From: Phyto melanocephala
Taxonomy: Eukaryota > Arthropoda > Insecta > Diptera > Rhinophoridae
NCBI GenBank assembly: GCA_941918925.1
Contig: OW799235.1
Span: 32,539,201 to 32,603,200, forward strand
Reading direction: 5' to 3'
Length of the DNA: 64,000 nt
This document shows, one piece after another, positions 35,231-47,349 of the stretch. Numbering within the stretch: the first letter of the stretch is position 1; the number at the start of each line of letters is the position of its first letter. The notes under the pieces were generated by a model. That model was not told where the DNA came from. It saw only the letters and a list, made by a program, of their open reading frames with translations, and made no database searches. Both the position numbers and the translations under genes were made by a program.

Positions 35231-36267
35231 AAAGACTTTAAGTTCAAAATTAAATAAAATTTAGAAGAATAAGAAATTCAATAAATAACTAAAATATGTA
35301 AAGATGTCTCTGTGGATAATATTTTGGATCTATTGTTGATTTCTATTTTGTTATTTTTGCTTAGCTCTTAATCAGTTTAGCCATTTCCTAAGCAAACAGC
35401 AAAAATGTGATATAAATGTAGTAAGTTTAACTTTTTACTTCTAGTTATATTCCTAAAATTCATTTTAAAGTCACTGTGAAAAATCTGCAATGTTTAAATT
35501 GCGATTGCCATTGATTCCAAGCTTTGAAATCACAGGACTCTAGTTGTTGTGTTTTGAACCTACGTTTATACTCAGCCGTTATTTTGTTTGTTGCACACTT
35601 ATTCACAGATTTGTAATTTCTGTAAGTTTCTTCAGAGAATCTTCTTACAATGGTTTATGTTCTTATGCTGTTATCAATACAAAAGGAGCATTACTTATTC
35701 AGATTTTTCTTGAAAACTTAAATAATAATAATATTAGCACCAATTATTAGATGGAAAATAGTGGCTCTTTTTTGACTACCCTTCAAAACTCAACTGTCGT
35801 TTGCTTACGGGTTATATTTTCATAAATACGAAGTTATAACTGTACAAGTGGTGATGGGTGTTTTTGTACGTTTTACTAATATATAAATGATATATAAGTA
35901 TAACTACAAATAGGAGACATTTTGCCAAAAAAAAAATAACCTTCTAATGTCTATAAAAAATTAGAAATAAAATTACGTATTTAGTGATGATATAAAATAC
36001 AGATGTTACGACTTAAGGAGAAATAATTTTGGCAGATAAAAATGCTCATAGAAAAAAAGCTAAAAGTAAGATAATATAAGTAGATGTATGAATAATAAAA
36101 GTAATAATTATTTGGATATAAGGATCAGTTACAAATAATTTATTAAACATAGATATTTTCGGTCAATGTTAAAATAATGTTTTTTTGTGTTATTAGAGTT
36201 CTAAATAAGATCATTTTTCTCTAAATTACATAGACAAACTACCATAACAAAAGTAGACAAAACAAAA
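35231..36267. other. AT-rich non-coding DNA
   Basis: No feature recognised; ORF 35544-35750 has no motif. Confidence 0.45.
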
Positions 36268-38929
36268 ACAAGTAAGAGCACTATATTCGGCTGTGCCGAA
36301 TCTTTTATACCCACCACCAATTTTGTGTACATTTAAAGCACAATATTTATTATTTTGTTAATCGCTATAGAATAATCTCTTTATAATAAAATATGTATCA
36401 CTTTCTTTGTAGAGGGTGGTTAAATTTTAAGAGCCTATGTTTAAGGTGAACCACATCTAAACTTCAACTTTTTTCTTGTATTTCATTTGACATTTCTCAA
36501 TCTCAGACTAACTCAATTTGAACCGTGGAAAGATACGCAATCGAGCAACGCTTTTAAATATTAAAGATTTTTATAAAAATGGGCGTTCCAATCAAAATGC
36601 ATTTTGTGCACTTCGTGATTCTTTTGGTCAACATAATCGTTCGAATTCGTTCACAATCGTGAGAATTGTAAAAAATATTTAAATGTCTGCAAAGCAGGTC
36701 TGTATGAAATGTGAAAACATCTGTGAATGCCATCTTAGTTCGTTGAATGGGAAACATTGCTGTTTTTCACGATAACGTGGCAAAAGAGCAAGCAACCTCG
36801 ACTCATCATCGTGCCCAACAATCGAGCATCAACAGTGTCATTGAAAATTTAGACTATCGGATCGTGGTGTGCCGCCTAGGTTGGGGGGCCATTTGGCCGA
36901 TATTTTGTTCCATACATAATTGAAGCATACAAATATTATCATTATAAAAATAAATGATAATAATTTCATAATAATTTTATTCAAAATCAACATAGTCCCT
37001 TAAAATTAAACCACCCATTATAACTTCGGTATGCTAGTAAAATGTTTTCGTAAATTTAGTCTTTCAATGAAAGTGGCCATTAAAATACGCGTGTCAATAA
37101 AGTTTCTGCTAATAAACATAACTTAGATATTTCAATATAGTCCTTTAGTATTCCAAAATCTTTATTCATAGAGAATTTACATGAGTTTAAGAGGAAGAAA
37201 GTGAATATAAGGTTAAATTTTAAGGGCCACAGGGTGATTTAAAATATACATTCTCTGCATTTTTCTAAAACGGGAAATTGTTTAGTAAGATTTTGATTTT
37301 TAAACTTTTATAACATTTTGCGTTTAAAAGATTTTCAAACGAAATAAGTTTTGTATAATTTTAAAATGTGTTAGCCATTAGTACATGAAAATAAATTGTT
37401 TATAATGTTTAGAGATAATTTTTTTTTACTTAGGTCAAAATTTTCCTAAATTCCCATTTTTAATAGAGCATAATTTCAGGAGAACATAAGCATAAGTTGT
37501 TAGCATGCCATCTAGTAGTTGCTAGTAGAGTCATCTATCTTTTCATCTTTATCTTATATTTAGCTACAGTACAATAAATGGCGCAGTGTAAGATGAATAA
37601 ATGCTAATATATATGACTAATACATTTTTATAAAAATTTAGAAAAAAAGTGTGCGTGGCACAAAAAGCCATGTTTGCAAAATTTCAGAATCGTACATATA
37701 GTTTTGTCATTTTTATTACGTTTTAAATTTGAAACATACACTGTGCGGTATAAATTTTCGTACATTTTTATCTATAACTCTTTTCCTAATTCATAGATTT
37801 AAGCGATTTTCAGGGAAAAATATTCTTTTGACTCGATAAATATATATTCGAAGTTTCATGACTACGTTTATGCGTCTGGACACAATTCAAAAGTGAAAGT
37901 GGGCGTTAAAGTAGGCGTGTCAAAGTTGTTTTTGCTAATGAGTTCAACTTAGGTGTTTCAATATAGTCCTTTATTATTCCAAAATCTTTATTAATAGAGA
38001 AATTATATGAATTTTAGGTAAAACGTTATATGGGAGGTGGGCGTAAAAGTGGGCGTGGCACCTTAATTTTTTGGCATAGTAATGAAATTGCCTAGGGGGA
38101 AAGACGTAGCAAAATTTATCATCATACCTGTAATTTTAGCGGTTTTATGAGCTTTTAAAATTCATTAACGGTAGATAACGTGAAAAGTGGGCGTTATAGT
38201 AGGCGTGTCAAAGTTACTTTTGCGAATGAGTACAACTGAGGTGTTTCAATGTAGCCCTTTGTTATTTCAAAATCTTTATTAATAGAGAAATTATATGAAT
38301 TTTAGTTAAAACGTTATATGGGAGGTGGGCGTAAAAGTGGGCGTGGCACATTGATTTGCCGTTACAAGAAAGCGTGTCACCAAAAAGCAAAGTGTGCCAA
38401 ATTTCAAAGTCGCACATCAAATTTTGTTGCTTTTATGACGTTTTTGTTTTTAAATATACCGAAAAATACACTGTGCGGTATAAATTTTCGTACATTTTGA
38501 TCGATAACTCCTCTCCTAATGCATAGATTTAGAAAATTTTCGGGGGAAAATATATCTTTACCCAGGAAATATATGTTCGAAGTTTCATGAGTCTACGTTA
38601 AGGCGTTTGGACACAATTCCATTTTATTCGATGTTCGAAGGACACGGTTTTTTCGACCTACTCTTGCTTTTCGAGCTATAACTCTCTTCCTGATATTCCG
38701 ATTTAGCCCATTTTCAATACCAAACAAACCTTGTCTATAGGAAAGATTCTGGCAAAATTTGAGCCCCCTACTTTTTCGGTGCGACCTCTATCGTGCTTTC
38801 AACAGACGGACAGACGGACGGACATAGCTAGATCGTCATCAAATCAAACCACGATTTAGAATATATATACTTTATGGGGTCTTAAATGGATATTTCCATT
38901 TTTTTTCCATTTTTTTGGTGGCGGGTATA
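36268..38929 (-). mobile_element. GTCY repeat copy D (left arm of giant palindrome)
   Basis: The copy reads from ACAAGTAAGAGCACTATATT at 36268 to GGTGGCGGGTATA at 38929. It holds the nested rosa-derived MITE, the CCCTGTGGCCC block (about 37210-37480), two 290-bp GCCCAC modules and a short GTCY tract at 38806-38825. Copy E carries the same parts in the same order, including the same internal rearrangement, so D and E are a duplicated pair. The 60-residue ORF at 38318 differs from the one in copy A by only two residues. Confidence 0.8.
36412..37019 (+). mobile_element. Rosa-derived MITE in copy D
   Basis: Bounded by AGGGTGGTTAAATTTTAAGA and CCTTAAAATTAAACCACCC, with TA just before the left end (36410-36411). 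The plus strand includes the ANTTACGC-ATCGAGCAACG helix-turn-helix remnant, giving NQNAFCALRDSFGQHNR in one frame. It retains both the N-terminal and 3' parts of the rosa gene with the catalytic middle deleted. Confidence 0.8.
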
Positions 38930-40131
38930 AAAATACTAAATTTTCTTTAAAAAAGTATACGTAAACAAACTTTCATGACAAACTGTATAAATTAGTCAAG
39001 GCAGTAATGTGTAGTAGAGAAAGGCGCATTTACGATATTCTTTAGTAACTCATATCAATAAAAACAATATGAAAAGTTTGCTGGCAAAAAATTTTATTCT
39101 AATATTTTCTAGCCGTCTGAGTAGAATTATATTGAATGATTTTTTAACCGTTTAAGTTTTAAAAATTAAGAAAGAAAAAAAGTGACAAACATTTTCCAAA
39201 AACAAAATAAAATAAATAAATGCATGCTTGTTATTTACTTGTAAAAGATTATTTCGTATAAATACTGTCGTAGAGCGCTCATCAGTGAGCTGCAATTTTG
39301 CCACACTTTTTCCAGCATTTTTGACCGTGTCCCACAAGAAAACATATCGAATTCTATTATTGTTGCTAAAACAGATAATGGCAGTTGGTTGTCATTATTA
39401 TGTTTAGTTAAGGCATCATTCAATTTTCATATTATGACTGGAAATTAAATACAAAATCTTTGTCCTTCCTTTCTTTATTTTTCCACTCAAATTGATTGTA
39501 TCTAACTTTATAATTACAATTTTTAAAGCAATAATTTTTGGTTTTATATAAAAAAATCAATTCGAATTAATTTAAATCAGTCATAATTTCTTATGGATCT
39601 TATCGAAATTAATGCAGTGTTCACTAAAATGGCTATAACTCACTAACTAATACACATACAGAGACCGTTTATACATAAAAATCTTCGTATTGACGTCACC
39701 TTTCATACGAACTTTGCAGAGCTTCATATGAACTTTTCACGTATTCCAGAGAACATCATTTACTAACACAATGCAACTTTTTTTTTATATAAGTATATAG
39801 ATATTTTTTCGAAATTTTCAATTTAAATTAGCTGTAAATCATTTTTTCTTACATAAGTTAATTTTTTATTATTAAATTTCCTGAAACACTTAAATTCAAA
39901 CTGCAAGAATCTAAGAGTATTAAAGCCTTTTGAAACTATCTTTCATGTTACCATTCAATAAACAAGAAATTGGGAAGCATATCATTTTATTTCTTAATTT
40001 GTCTTTTCTTCGCAGTTATCCTTTAATATAAAGGAGAGAACAATTTGGAAATAAAAAACTATAATTCCCATTTTCCAATTTAATTAAATTTTAACTTAAT
40101 TTAAACTTAAAAAATTTAATTTTTATTTTTT
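38930..40131. other. 1.2-kb spacer of the palindrome
   Basis: The unique loop between copies D and E. It carries a repeat fragment at 39361-39450 that matches 45674-45760. The minus-strand ORFs at 39152-39423 overlap that fragment and have no family motif. Confidence 0.5.
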
Positions 40132-42840
40132 TATACCCGCCACCAAAAAAATGGTGGGGGTATATTAATTTTGTCATTCCGTTTGTAACACATCGAAGTA
40201 TCCATTTTAGACCCCATAAAGTATATATATTCTAAATCGTGGTTTGATTTTATGACGATCTAGCTTTGTCCGTCCGTCTGTCCGTCTGTTGAAAGCACGA
40301 TAGAGGTCGCACCGAAAAAGCTAGGGGGTTCAAATTTTGCCAGAATCTTTCTTATAGACAAGGTTTGTTTGGTATTGAAAATGGGCTAAATCGGAATATT
40401 AGGAAGAGAGTTATAGCTCGTAAAGCAAGAATAGGTCGAAAGAACCGTGTCCTTCCAACATCGAATAAAATGGTGTTGTGTCCACCAGCATCAACGTAGA
40501 AACATGAAACTACAGATATAAACTACCTGAGCAAAAACAATATTTTGACCCAAAAATTGTTTAAATGCATGCATTAGGAAGGGAGTTAGAGATCAAAATG
40601 TATGAAAATTTATACCGCGCAGTGTATTTTTCAGTATATCTAAAAACAAAAACGTCTTAAAAGCAACAAAATTGGATGTACGACTCTGAATTTTCGCACA
40701 CTCTGCTTTTTGGTGAATGGCTTTTTTCTAACGGAAAATAAATGTGCCACGCCCACTTTTACGCCCACCTCCCATATAACGATTTAACTAAAATTCATAT
40801 AATTTCTCTATTAATAAAGATTTTGGAATAATAAAGGCCTATCTTGAAACACCTCAGTTGTACTCATTCGCAAATATAACTTTTACACGCCTACTATAAC
40901 GCCCACTTTTCACGTTATCTACCGTTAATGAAATTTAAAAGCACATAAAACCGCTAAAATTAGAGGTATGATGATAAATTTTGCTACGTCTATCCCCCTA
41001 GGCAATTTCATTACTATGCCAAAAAATTAAGGTGCCACGCCCACTTTTACGCCCACGTCCCATTTAACGTTTTACCTAAAATTCATATAATTTCTCTATT
41101 AATAAAGATTTTGGAATAATAAAGGACTATATTGAAACACCTAAGTTGAACTCATTAGCAAAAACAACTTTGACACGCCTACTTTAACGCCCACTTTCAC
41201 TTTTGAATTGTGTCCAGACGCATAAACGTAGTCATGAAACTTCGAATATATATTTATCGAGTCAAAAGAATATTTTTCCCTGAAAATCGCTTAAATCTAT
41301 GAATTAGGAAAAGAGTTATAGATAAAAATGTACGAAAATTTATACCGTACAGTGTATATTTAAAATTTAAAACGTAATAAAACTGACAAAACTATATGTA
41401 CGATTCTGAAATTTTGCAAACATGGCTTTTTGGTCAAAATCTTCGTTATAACGGAAAATAGATGTGCCACGCACACTTTTTTTCTTAAATTTTTATAAAA
41501 ATATATTTGTCATATATATTAGCATTTATTCATCTTACACTGCACCATTTATTGTGCTGTAGCTAAATATAAGATAAAGATGATAAGATAGATGAATCTA
41601 CTAGCAACTACCAGATGGCATGCTAACAACTTATGCTTATGTTCTCCTGAAGTTATGCTCTATTAAAAATGGGAATTTAGGAAAATTTTGACCTAAGTAA
41701 AAAAAAATTATCTCTAAACATTATAAACAATTTATTTTCATGTACTAATGGCTAACACATTTTAAAATTATACAAAACTTATTTCGTTTGAAAATCTTTT
41801 AAAAGCAAAATGTTATAGAAGTTTAAAAATCAAAATCTTACTAATAAATTTCCCGTTTTAGAAAAATGCTGAGAATGTATATTTTAAATCACCCTGTGGC
41901 CCTCAAAATTTAACCTTAAATTCACTTTCTTCCTCTTAAATTCATGTAAATTCTCTATGAATAAAGATTTTGGAATACTAAAGGACTATATTGAAATATC
42001 TAAGTTATGTTTATTAGCAGAAACTTTATTGACACGCGCATTTTAACGGCCACTTTCATTGAAAGACTAAATTTACGAAAACATTTTACTAGCATACCGA
42101 AGTTATAATGGGTGGTTTTATTTTATGGGACTATGTTGATTTTGAATAAAATTATTATGAAATTATTATCATCTATTTTTATAATGATAATATTTGTATG
42201 CTTCAATTATGTATGGAACAAAATATCGTCCAAAAGGCCCCCCAACCTTGGCGGCACACCACGATCCGATAGTCCAAATTTTCAATGACACTGTTGATGC
42301 TCGATTGTTGGGCACGATGATGAGTCGAGGTTGCTTGCTTGAAAAACAGCAATGTTTTCCATTCAACGAACTAAGATGGCATTCACAGATGTTTTCACAT
42401 TTCATACAGACCTGCTTTGCAGACATTTAAATATTTTTTACAATTCTCACGATTGTGGACGAATTCGAACGATTATGTTGACCAAAAGAATCACGAAGTG
42501 CACAAAATGCATTTTGATTTGAACGCCCATTTTTATAAAAATCTTTAATATTTAAAAGCGTTGCTCGATTGCGTATCTTTCCACGGTTCAAATTGAGTTA
42601 GTCTGAGATTGAGAAATGTCAAATGAAATACAAGAAAAAAGTTGAAGTTTAGATGTGGTTCACCTTAAACATGGGCCCTTAAAATTTAACCACCCTCTAC
42701 AAAGAAAGTGATACATATTTTATTATAAAGAGATTATTCTATAGCGATTAACAAAATAATAAATATTGTGCTTTAAATGTACACAAAATTGGTGGTGGGT
42801 ATAAAAGATTCGGCACAGCCGAATATAGTGCTCTTAGTTG
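40132..42840 (+). mobile_element. GTCY repeat copy E (right arm of giant palindrome)
   Basis: From TATACCCGCCACCAAAAAAA at 40132 to GCCGAATATAGTGCTCTTAG at 42840. It has a short GTCY tract (40269-40290), two GCCCAC modules (40746, 41032), the CCCTGTGGCCC block (41640-41918) and the nested rosa MITE, co-linear with copy D in inverse. By eye the match is high throughout. Confidence 0.8.
42107..42697 (-). mobile_element. Rosa-derived MITE in copy E
   Basis: It lies between GAAGTTATAATGGGTGGTTT and CCCTTAAAATTTAACCACCC, followed by TCTA then CAAAGAAAGTG. The minus strand has NQNAFCALRDSFGQHNR in one frame. The 85- and 78-residue ORFs reported over it in both strands are translations of this relic and not independent genes. 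Confidence 0.8.
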
Positions 42841-43111
42841 TTTTTATATAATTTGTTTTTACTGCTTAACTTTTAAAATAATTAACTTTTATGCAGCTTT
42901 TAATGCTTTTGAATGCAATTTTATTTTTTTTTAACATCATACTATTTTTGTCATAATAATTTTGTTAAGGACAATTATATCAATGTTTTTATGTTAAATA
43001 GATATGAAATAATGAAACTTAAACCAGCTCTTGATTATCGCGACTAAATAACGGATTAAAGTAATTTAAAGTAACTAGTACTTATTTTCAGCCACTAAAT
43101 TATGTTAAGAA
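42841..43111. other. AT-rich flank
   Basis: Nothing recognised. Confidence 0.4.
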
Positions 43112-43160
43112 AAATATAATATCACCGTCGTGATCATGACGTAACCATGGCTTTGTGTTC
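43112..43160 (-). repeat. Terminus of the TA-inserting MITE family
   Basis: On the minus strand CACAAAGCCATGGTTACGTC, then ATGATCACGACGGTGATATT, matches the left end of the 30742 and 50427 elements. Matching sequence ends within about 60 bp, so only the tip is left. It abuts the rosa relic at 43176. Confidence 0.65.
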
Positions 43161-43175
43161 TTCCAGAGCTGAAAT

Positions 43176-43695
43176 TATTTTTTGCCCTGTATACAAGAGA
43201 CTTCACTTATTAAACCGCAAAGAAATAGACTACTGGGGCCAAATCGCATGATCTTGGCGGACGATAGATTGTGTTAAAAATGTCAAACGAGTGACTCACC
43301 AAACTCGCCACTCTATGTGTCACATGTCAGCCAAATTCAATTCTTTAATTTTGTACAAAAAAAAATCAATTATCATTTAATGGCACTATAATCCATTGAC
43401 TGTAACGTTACGATTTCCATATGATTGACAATGGTCTACATTAGAAATCTCCTCGGCACACACTCTGCATACGGATTGGTGAATTTATGTTCAATGTAGT
43501 AAATTTGGTGCGAAATTTAATCACATCAGCTTTAATAGCTTGTTCGGTGGATCGATTGTGACATTCATAAAACGAACCTAAGTTACAAAACACATTTCTT
43601 ACACAATACGAATTTTGATAATAAAATTCAATGATTAGCAAACGTTGTTTATTTATTAGATTTTTTGTGATGATGTGGCAAATTTTACTGAGCAA
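43176..43695 (-). pseudogene. Rosa-type mariner transposase, internally deleted
   Basis: The part 43441-43695 encodes NKQRLLIIEFYYQNSYCV and then STEQAIKADVIKFRTKFTTL, the helix-turn-helix region of rosa transposases. At 43205-43265 the same strand gives RPPRSCDLAPVVYFF, which corresponds to the third catalytic motif but with Val in place of the catalytic Asp. The first and second Asp motifs between them are missing. The copy is dead. Confidence 0.75.
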
Positions 43696-43777
43696 TTTTG
43701 GTATATTTAAAAATATTGTAAATCACTTTTTGACCAAAGTAAATCCAAGTCGTGTATAATATTTGCCTGCTAAAACG

Positions 43778-44098
43778 TCAGCAACTTTTTACAGAACAGA
43801 AGTGAACCAACATGTTGCTAACATCAACTATTATTACGGTAAAATACTTAGACAATTGATCAGATAACTCTGGTAAAACAGAATTTTTTAAATTTTCTAA
43901 ACCGATCTGTATCTTGATAACTTGAGCTTTAGATTGTTTTTTTAGAAAATCTTTACAATTTATTGAAATATTAATAAATACTATTGAAATATACAATTTT
44001 GTAACAAACAAAGCTCGAAGTACATCCACAGCTAAATGGGAAAATAATTTATTAATATTAGGTCGATCATTTGCAGTAATAAATCGACTGCTCTGCAT
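43778..44098 (-). CDS. Unrecognised 106-codon ORF
   Basis: The frame is more balanced in composition than its surroundings, with the stretch SKAQVIKIQIGLENLKNSVL that could form a helix. It follows the rosa relic and could be part of another mobile element or an old exon. I do not recognise any motif. No start context or splice site stands out. Confidence 0.2.
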   Translation of the reverse strand: MQSSRFITANDRPNINKLFSHLAVDVLRALFVTKLYISIVFINISINCKDFLKKQSKAQVIKIQIGLENLKNSVLPELSDQLSKYFTVIIVDVSNMLVHFCSVKSC

Positions 44099-45593
44099 TT
44101 TACTATAATAAAGGCTATAGATAAAGTCAAAACAAAGGAGTTTTGTTCTTGCGTAAAGTCATAAGTAAAACAAAACTTTATCTAAATAAAAAATATCCTA
44201 GGATGGTAACCGGTTTTCTAACCAGGAATTGCAGCATGGTGCACTCGCTTTGGTAGGATTCGAAACTCTGCGCTAAGAGAATGTATTTTGAACACCGCAG
44301 ATTAATATAAATTTAAAGAGCTAGATATTCATTTGAGCATAGCATTTCCAGCTTCCTAAGTGCCATGAAGTTTGGAACAGTCAGTACGAATGTTGCTGTT
44401 TTTGAAAGCGGTGACTTACATATTAATCAATTGACTGCAAAACTTCGTAATAAGATTTATCTTAAAGTTAATATATTGCTTATAACTAGAAACTATATTA
44501 ACAACAGTAAAATAATTATTTAATATAAGCTTATAAAATGATTTTGAAAACACTTAACAAAACTTTATTTCATATAAACAAAAGTTATATATTTTGACAA
44601 ATGTTCCTTTTAAAAGCAATTTTTCTTTTCTTGATTTATTTATTTAAAAACTTTTCTTTAAGGCATATTAACCCTCTTGTAACATTTTCCATTTGGCCAC
44701 ATGTTAAAATTTACATATACACTTCAAACTAAGCACAAATATATACACACATTCATATATTTATATTTAATACCATTATATTTAAGATAGCAAATTAAAT
44801 CTATGTTAAATTGCCACAAAAAAGTCAAAAGGAGGAGAGAAAAAGTAAATGCCTGTCAAAATCTAATTTACGATAAATTGACCGAAATTACTTTTTTTCA
44901 TTCCTCATTCAAGATGTCTTGTCTTATGCTATAATGGTAGCAAACATGTGATTTCTGCCTGTCATACCCTGCAAATTGGTTTTAATACATTATACAGTCA
45001 TTATCTTTAGCCAAAAATATAAGCGATTCCATTTAAAAAACAAGGTTTTTCCCAACTATAATTAAGCCAAAAAAAAAATCTAGATTTCATGATTAAATTA
45101 GTTCTGAAAAATAATCATTTTTAGGGAGTGTCTTTAGAATGTTTTTTTTTTTATTAGTAGGCCATTTAATATACATATGAGTGAAAATATTTATACCAAA
45201 TATGTAAACGATTTGCACATTGGGTTAAAAGAAATAATATTTGACCAAAATGGCTTTTAACAATTAACTTAAAAAAATAAAAAACTTTAAATAACTTAAA
45301 AAATTTTAATTTGAAATTATTGAAAGCATTTTTAGATAGCTTTGTGTGAAATTTTTTCTCTTCATCACTTAACAATGAACATCAATATTTTTTAAAAATT
45401 GCATAATCAACTAGCAATAATGTCTCACTTATAAATCAATCTCAAGTTCTAAGCTATCGAGAAGAGTTAAACTTAACGTATTTTTTTTGTCTAGACGGTG
45501 CTTCTAGCAGCGTTCAGAAGCACTTTTCTTGACTTCTTTTTGTTTCATTAACACATGTTTTTAACAAATCTCTTAATATAGCTTATTTTCTAC
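44099..45593. other. AT-rich non-coding DNA
   Basis: Nothing firm. The patch at 44198-44290 holds GTAGGATTCGAAACTCTGCG, which recalls a tRNA B box, without a proper A box. Confidence 0.4.
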
Positions 45594-45760
45594 ACACGCA
45601 GGAAAAAATACGATTGCGGTAATCACAATCTAATATTAAAATACATTAATTGATTTGTATGATTGCGGTTAAAACATATAATGGTAGCAAGTTATCATTA
45701 TTATGTTTATTTATACTATCGTACAATAATCATATTATGTTTTCAAATTAAATATATATT
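45594..45760. repeat. Dispersed repeat fragment related to the TA-inserting MITE
   Basis: TACACACGCAGGAAAAAATA at 45594 resembles the CACGCAAAGAAAAA terminus of the 30742/50427 family, and 45674-45760 (ATAATGG..GTTATCATTATTATG) matches 39361-39450. The pairing is diverged. Confidence 0.45.
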
Positions 45761-46116
45761 ATTTTAAAAGATTTTTGTTTTTTCTCTTAGTTATATTGAT
45801 TGAATTCTACTGTTTAACAATTGCAGTTAATTCAAATATTTTTCATAATTCCATTCAAGGCATAAACTTTGAATTTAAAAAGGTATTGGACATAATGTCC
45901 CCTTAGAAGATTTAGTATCTAATACACCCAAACGCATAACAATGACAAGAGTAGTTTTATAAAGTCTCATCCTCCTCCTAGCACAGTCTACAAATAGTTT
46001 CATCAACTTTTCTTTCATTGGGTTCCTGATAACTGATTGGCTATCTGTAAAAATATAAACAGAAGCTTCGTCATCAGTTAATCTCAGTATTTATCTCTGT
46101 TTCAGATAAGGTTATA
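45761..46116. other. AT-rich flank
   Basis: Nothing recognised. Confidence 0.4.
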
Positions 46117-47349
46117 AAGGGTGTCCCAACTAGAACGCAATTTTTAAATTTTAAATAAAACACAGATATTTAAAAAAAAAATCGTGAAACTTTATTATAT
46201 CGTCAAGTAGACAAAATGAGGTTATGTATGGAACAATATATCGTGCAGATGGCCGCCGCGGCTTTGCTGGCACACACGCGATCTTTTAATGAAATTTTCA
46301 ATGACCTTTTTCATAAATGCTGCGGTATTTTATTAATGCAGCGTCCAATTTCCTCTTTTGAGGCTTGAGTCGTCGTCGGCTTTTTCGCGTAAACCATCGA
46401 CTTCAAAAAACCCCAAAGAAAAAAATCTAACGGTGTTAAATCACACGATCTAGGCGGCCAATTCTGGTCTCCAAAACGCGAAATAACACGACCGGAAAAA
46501 GACTGATGCAGCAATTGAATTGTTTGTCTGGCTGAATGACATGTGGCGCCATCTAGTTGAAACCACATGCCCTCCACATTCATTTCTTCAATTCTATGCA
46601 AAAAAAAGTGGTTATCATTTCACGATACCGAACACCATTGACCTTGACCTGCCTTATTTTCATAAAAAATTCCTCCAGCCCAAAAACCACACCACACAGT
46701 GACACGTTGAGGATGCATTTGCTTCTCGTGAATCACTCGAGGATTTTCCTCACCCCAAATGCGAAAATTCTGCCTATTGACGAAGCCATCAAGATGGAAA
46801 TGGGCCTCGTCATTTCCATTTCTACAATACTCAATTAACGAACTCCCTTCGCTGTCCATGGTCAGCTGGCTTCAGTTCCTGTGTCAATTGAAGTTTGTGT
46901 GCATGAAGATGCAAATTTTTCGTCAAAATTCGCTGCATAGTGGATTTGAGGACACCAGTTTGCTGAGCTCGGGGTCGAATTGAGGTGGATGGAGTTTGAG
47001 CGACATCATCACGTACAGCTGCGACATTTTCGGTCGATCGACCTGGTCGAAGGCGCGTTGTTGTCTTTACATCACTAACAGACCCAGTTTCGGCAAATTT
47101 ATCCATTAATCTCTTTTGGAGCATTATTGTGACCCCAAATTGATCGCAATATGCGAACTGTAGCCGCAAAACTTACACCATTTTGGTAAAACAATTTCAC
47201 AATGAGAATGCGTTGTTCATTCATGTAGCGCTCCATTTTTACTAACCTCGTACCTTCTACTAGCTAACAATAACAATTGTTCAAATGACAAACAATGACA
47301 CTTCGAATCGCGCCAAATTTAAAAATTGCGTTCTAGTTGGGACACCCTT
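46117..47349 (-). mobile_element. Rosa-type (DD41D) mariner, near full length (1.23 kb)
   Basis: The ends AAGGGTGTCCCAACTAGAAC and its inverse GTTCTAGTTGGGACACCCTT pair perfectly for about 33 bp into the AT-rich part. TA lies next to both (46115-46116 and 47350-47351). Length and arrangement match a complete mariner of about 1.3 kb with one minus-strand gene. Other choices of TA by two bases are possible because of the TATAAAGGG context. Confidence 0.92.
46222..47236 (-). pseudogene. DD41D mariner transposase with frameshifts
   Basis: The start MERYMNEQRILIVKLFYQNG at 47236 opens the helix-turn-helix domain. The frame stops after NAPKEING and continues in another frame at KFAETGSVSDVKTTTRLRPG (46831-47120). 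The first Asp is in NDEAHFHLDGFVNRQNFR (46700-46800), the central WAGGIFYENKAG follows, and another frameshift leads to MWFQLDGATCHSA (second Asp) and SCDLTPLDFFLWG (third Asp), 41 residues apart. The C-terminus SRGGHLHDILFHT ends at the stop 46222-46224. All catalytic Asp residues are kept, but at least three frame breaks remain, so no protein is made. Full rosa proteins are about 340-350 residues. Confidence 0.9.

Noticed and set aside
42169..42430. Overlapping ORFs on both strands
   Set aside because: They lie in the rosa-derived MITE of copy E; the true relic frame is a different one and is broken.
44198..44290. tRNA-derived SINE or tRNA relic
   Set aside because: A B-box-like GGATTCGAAACTC is present but there is no proper A box or repeat body.
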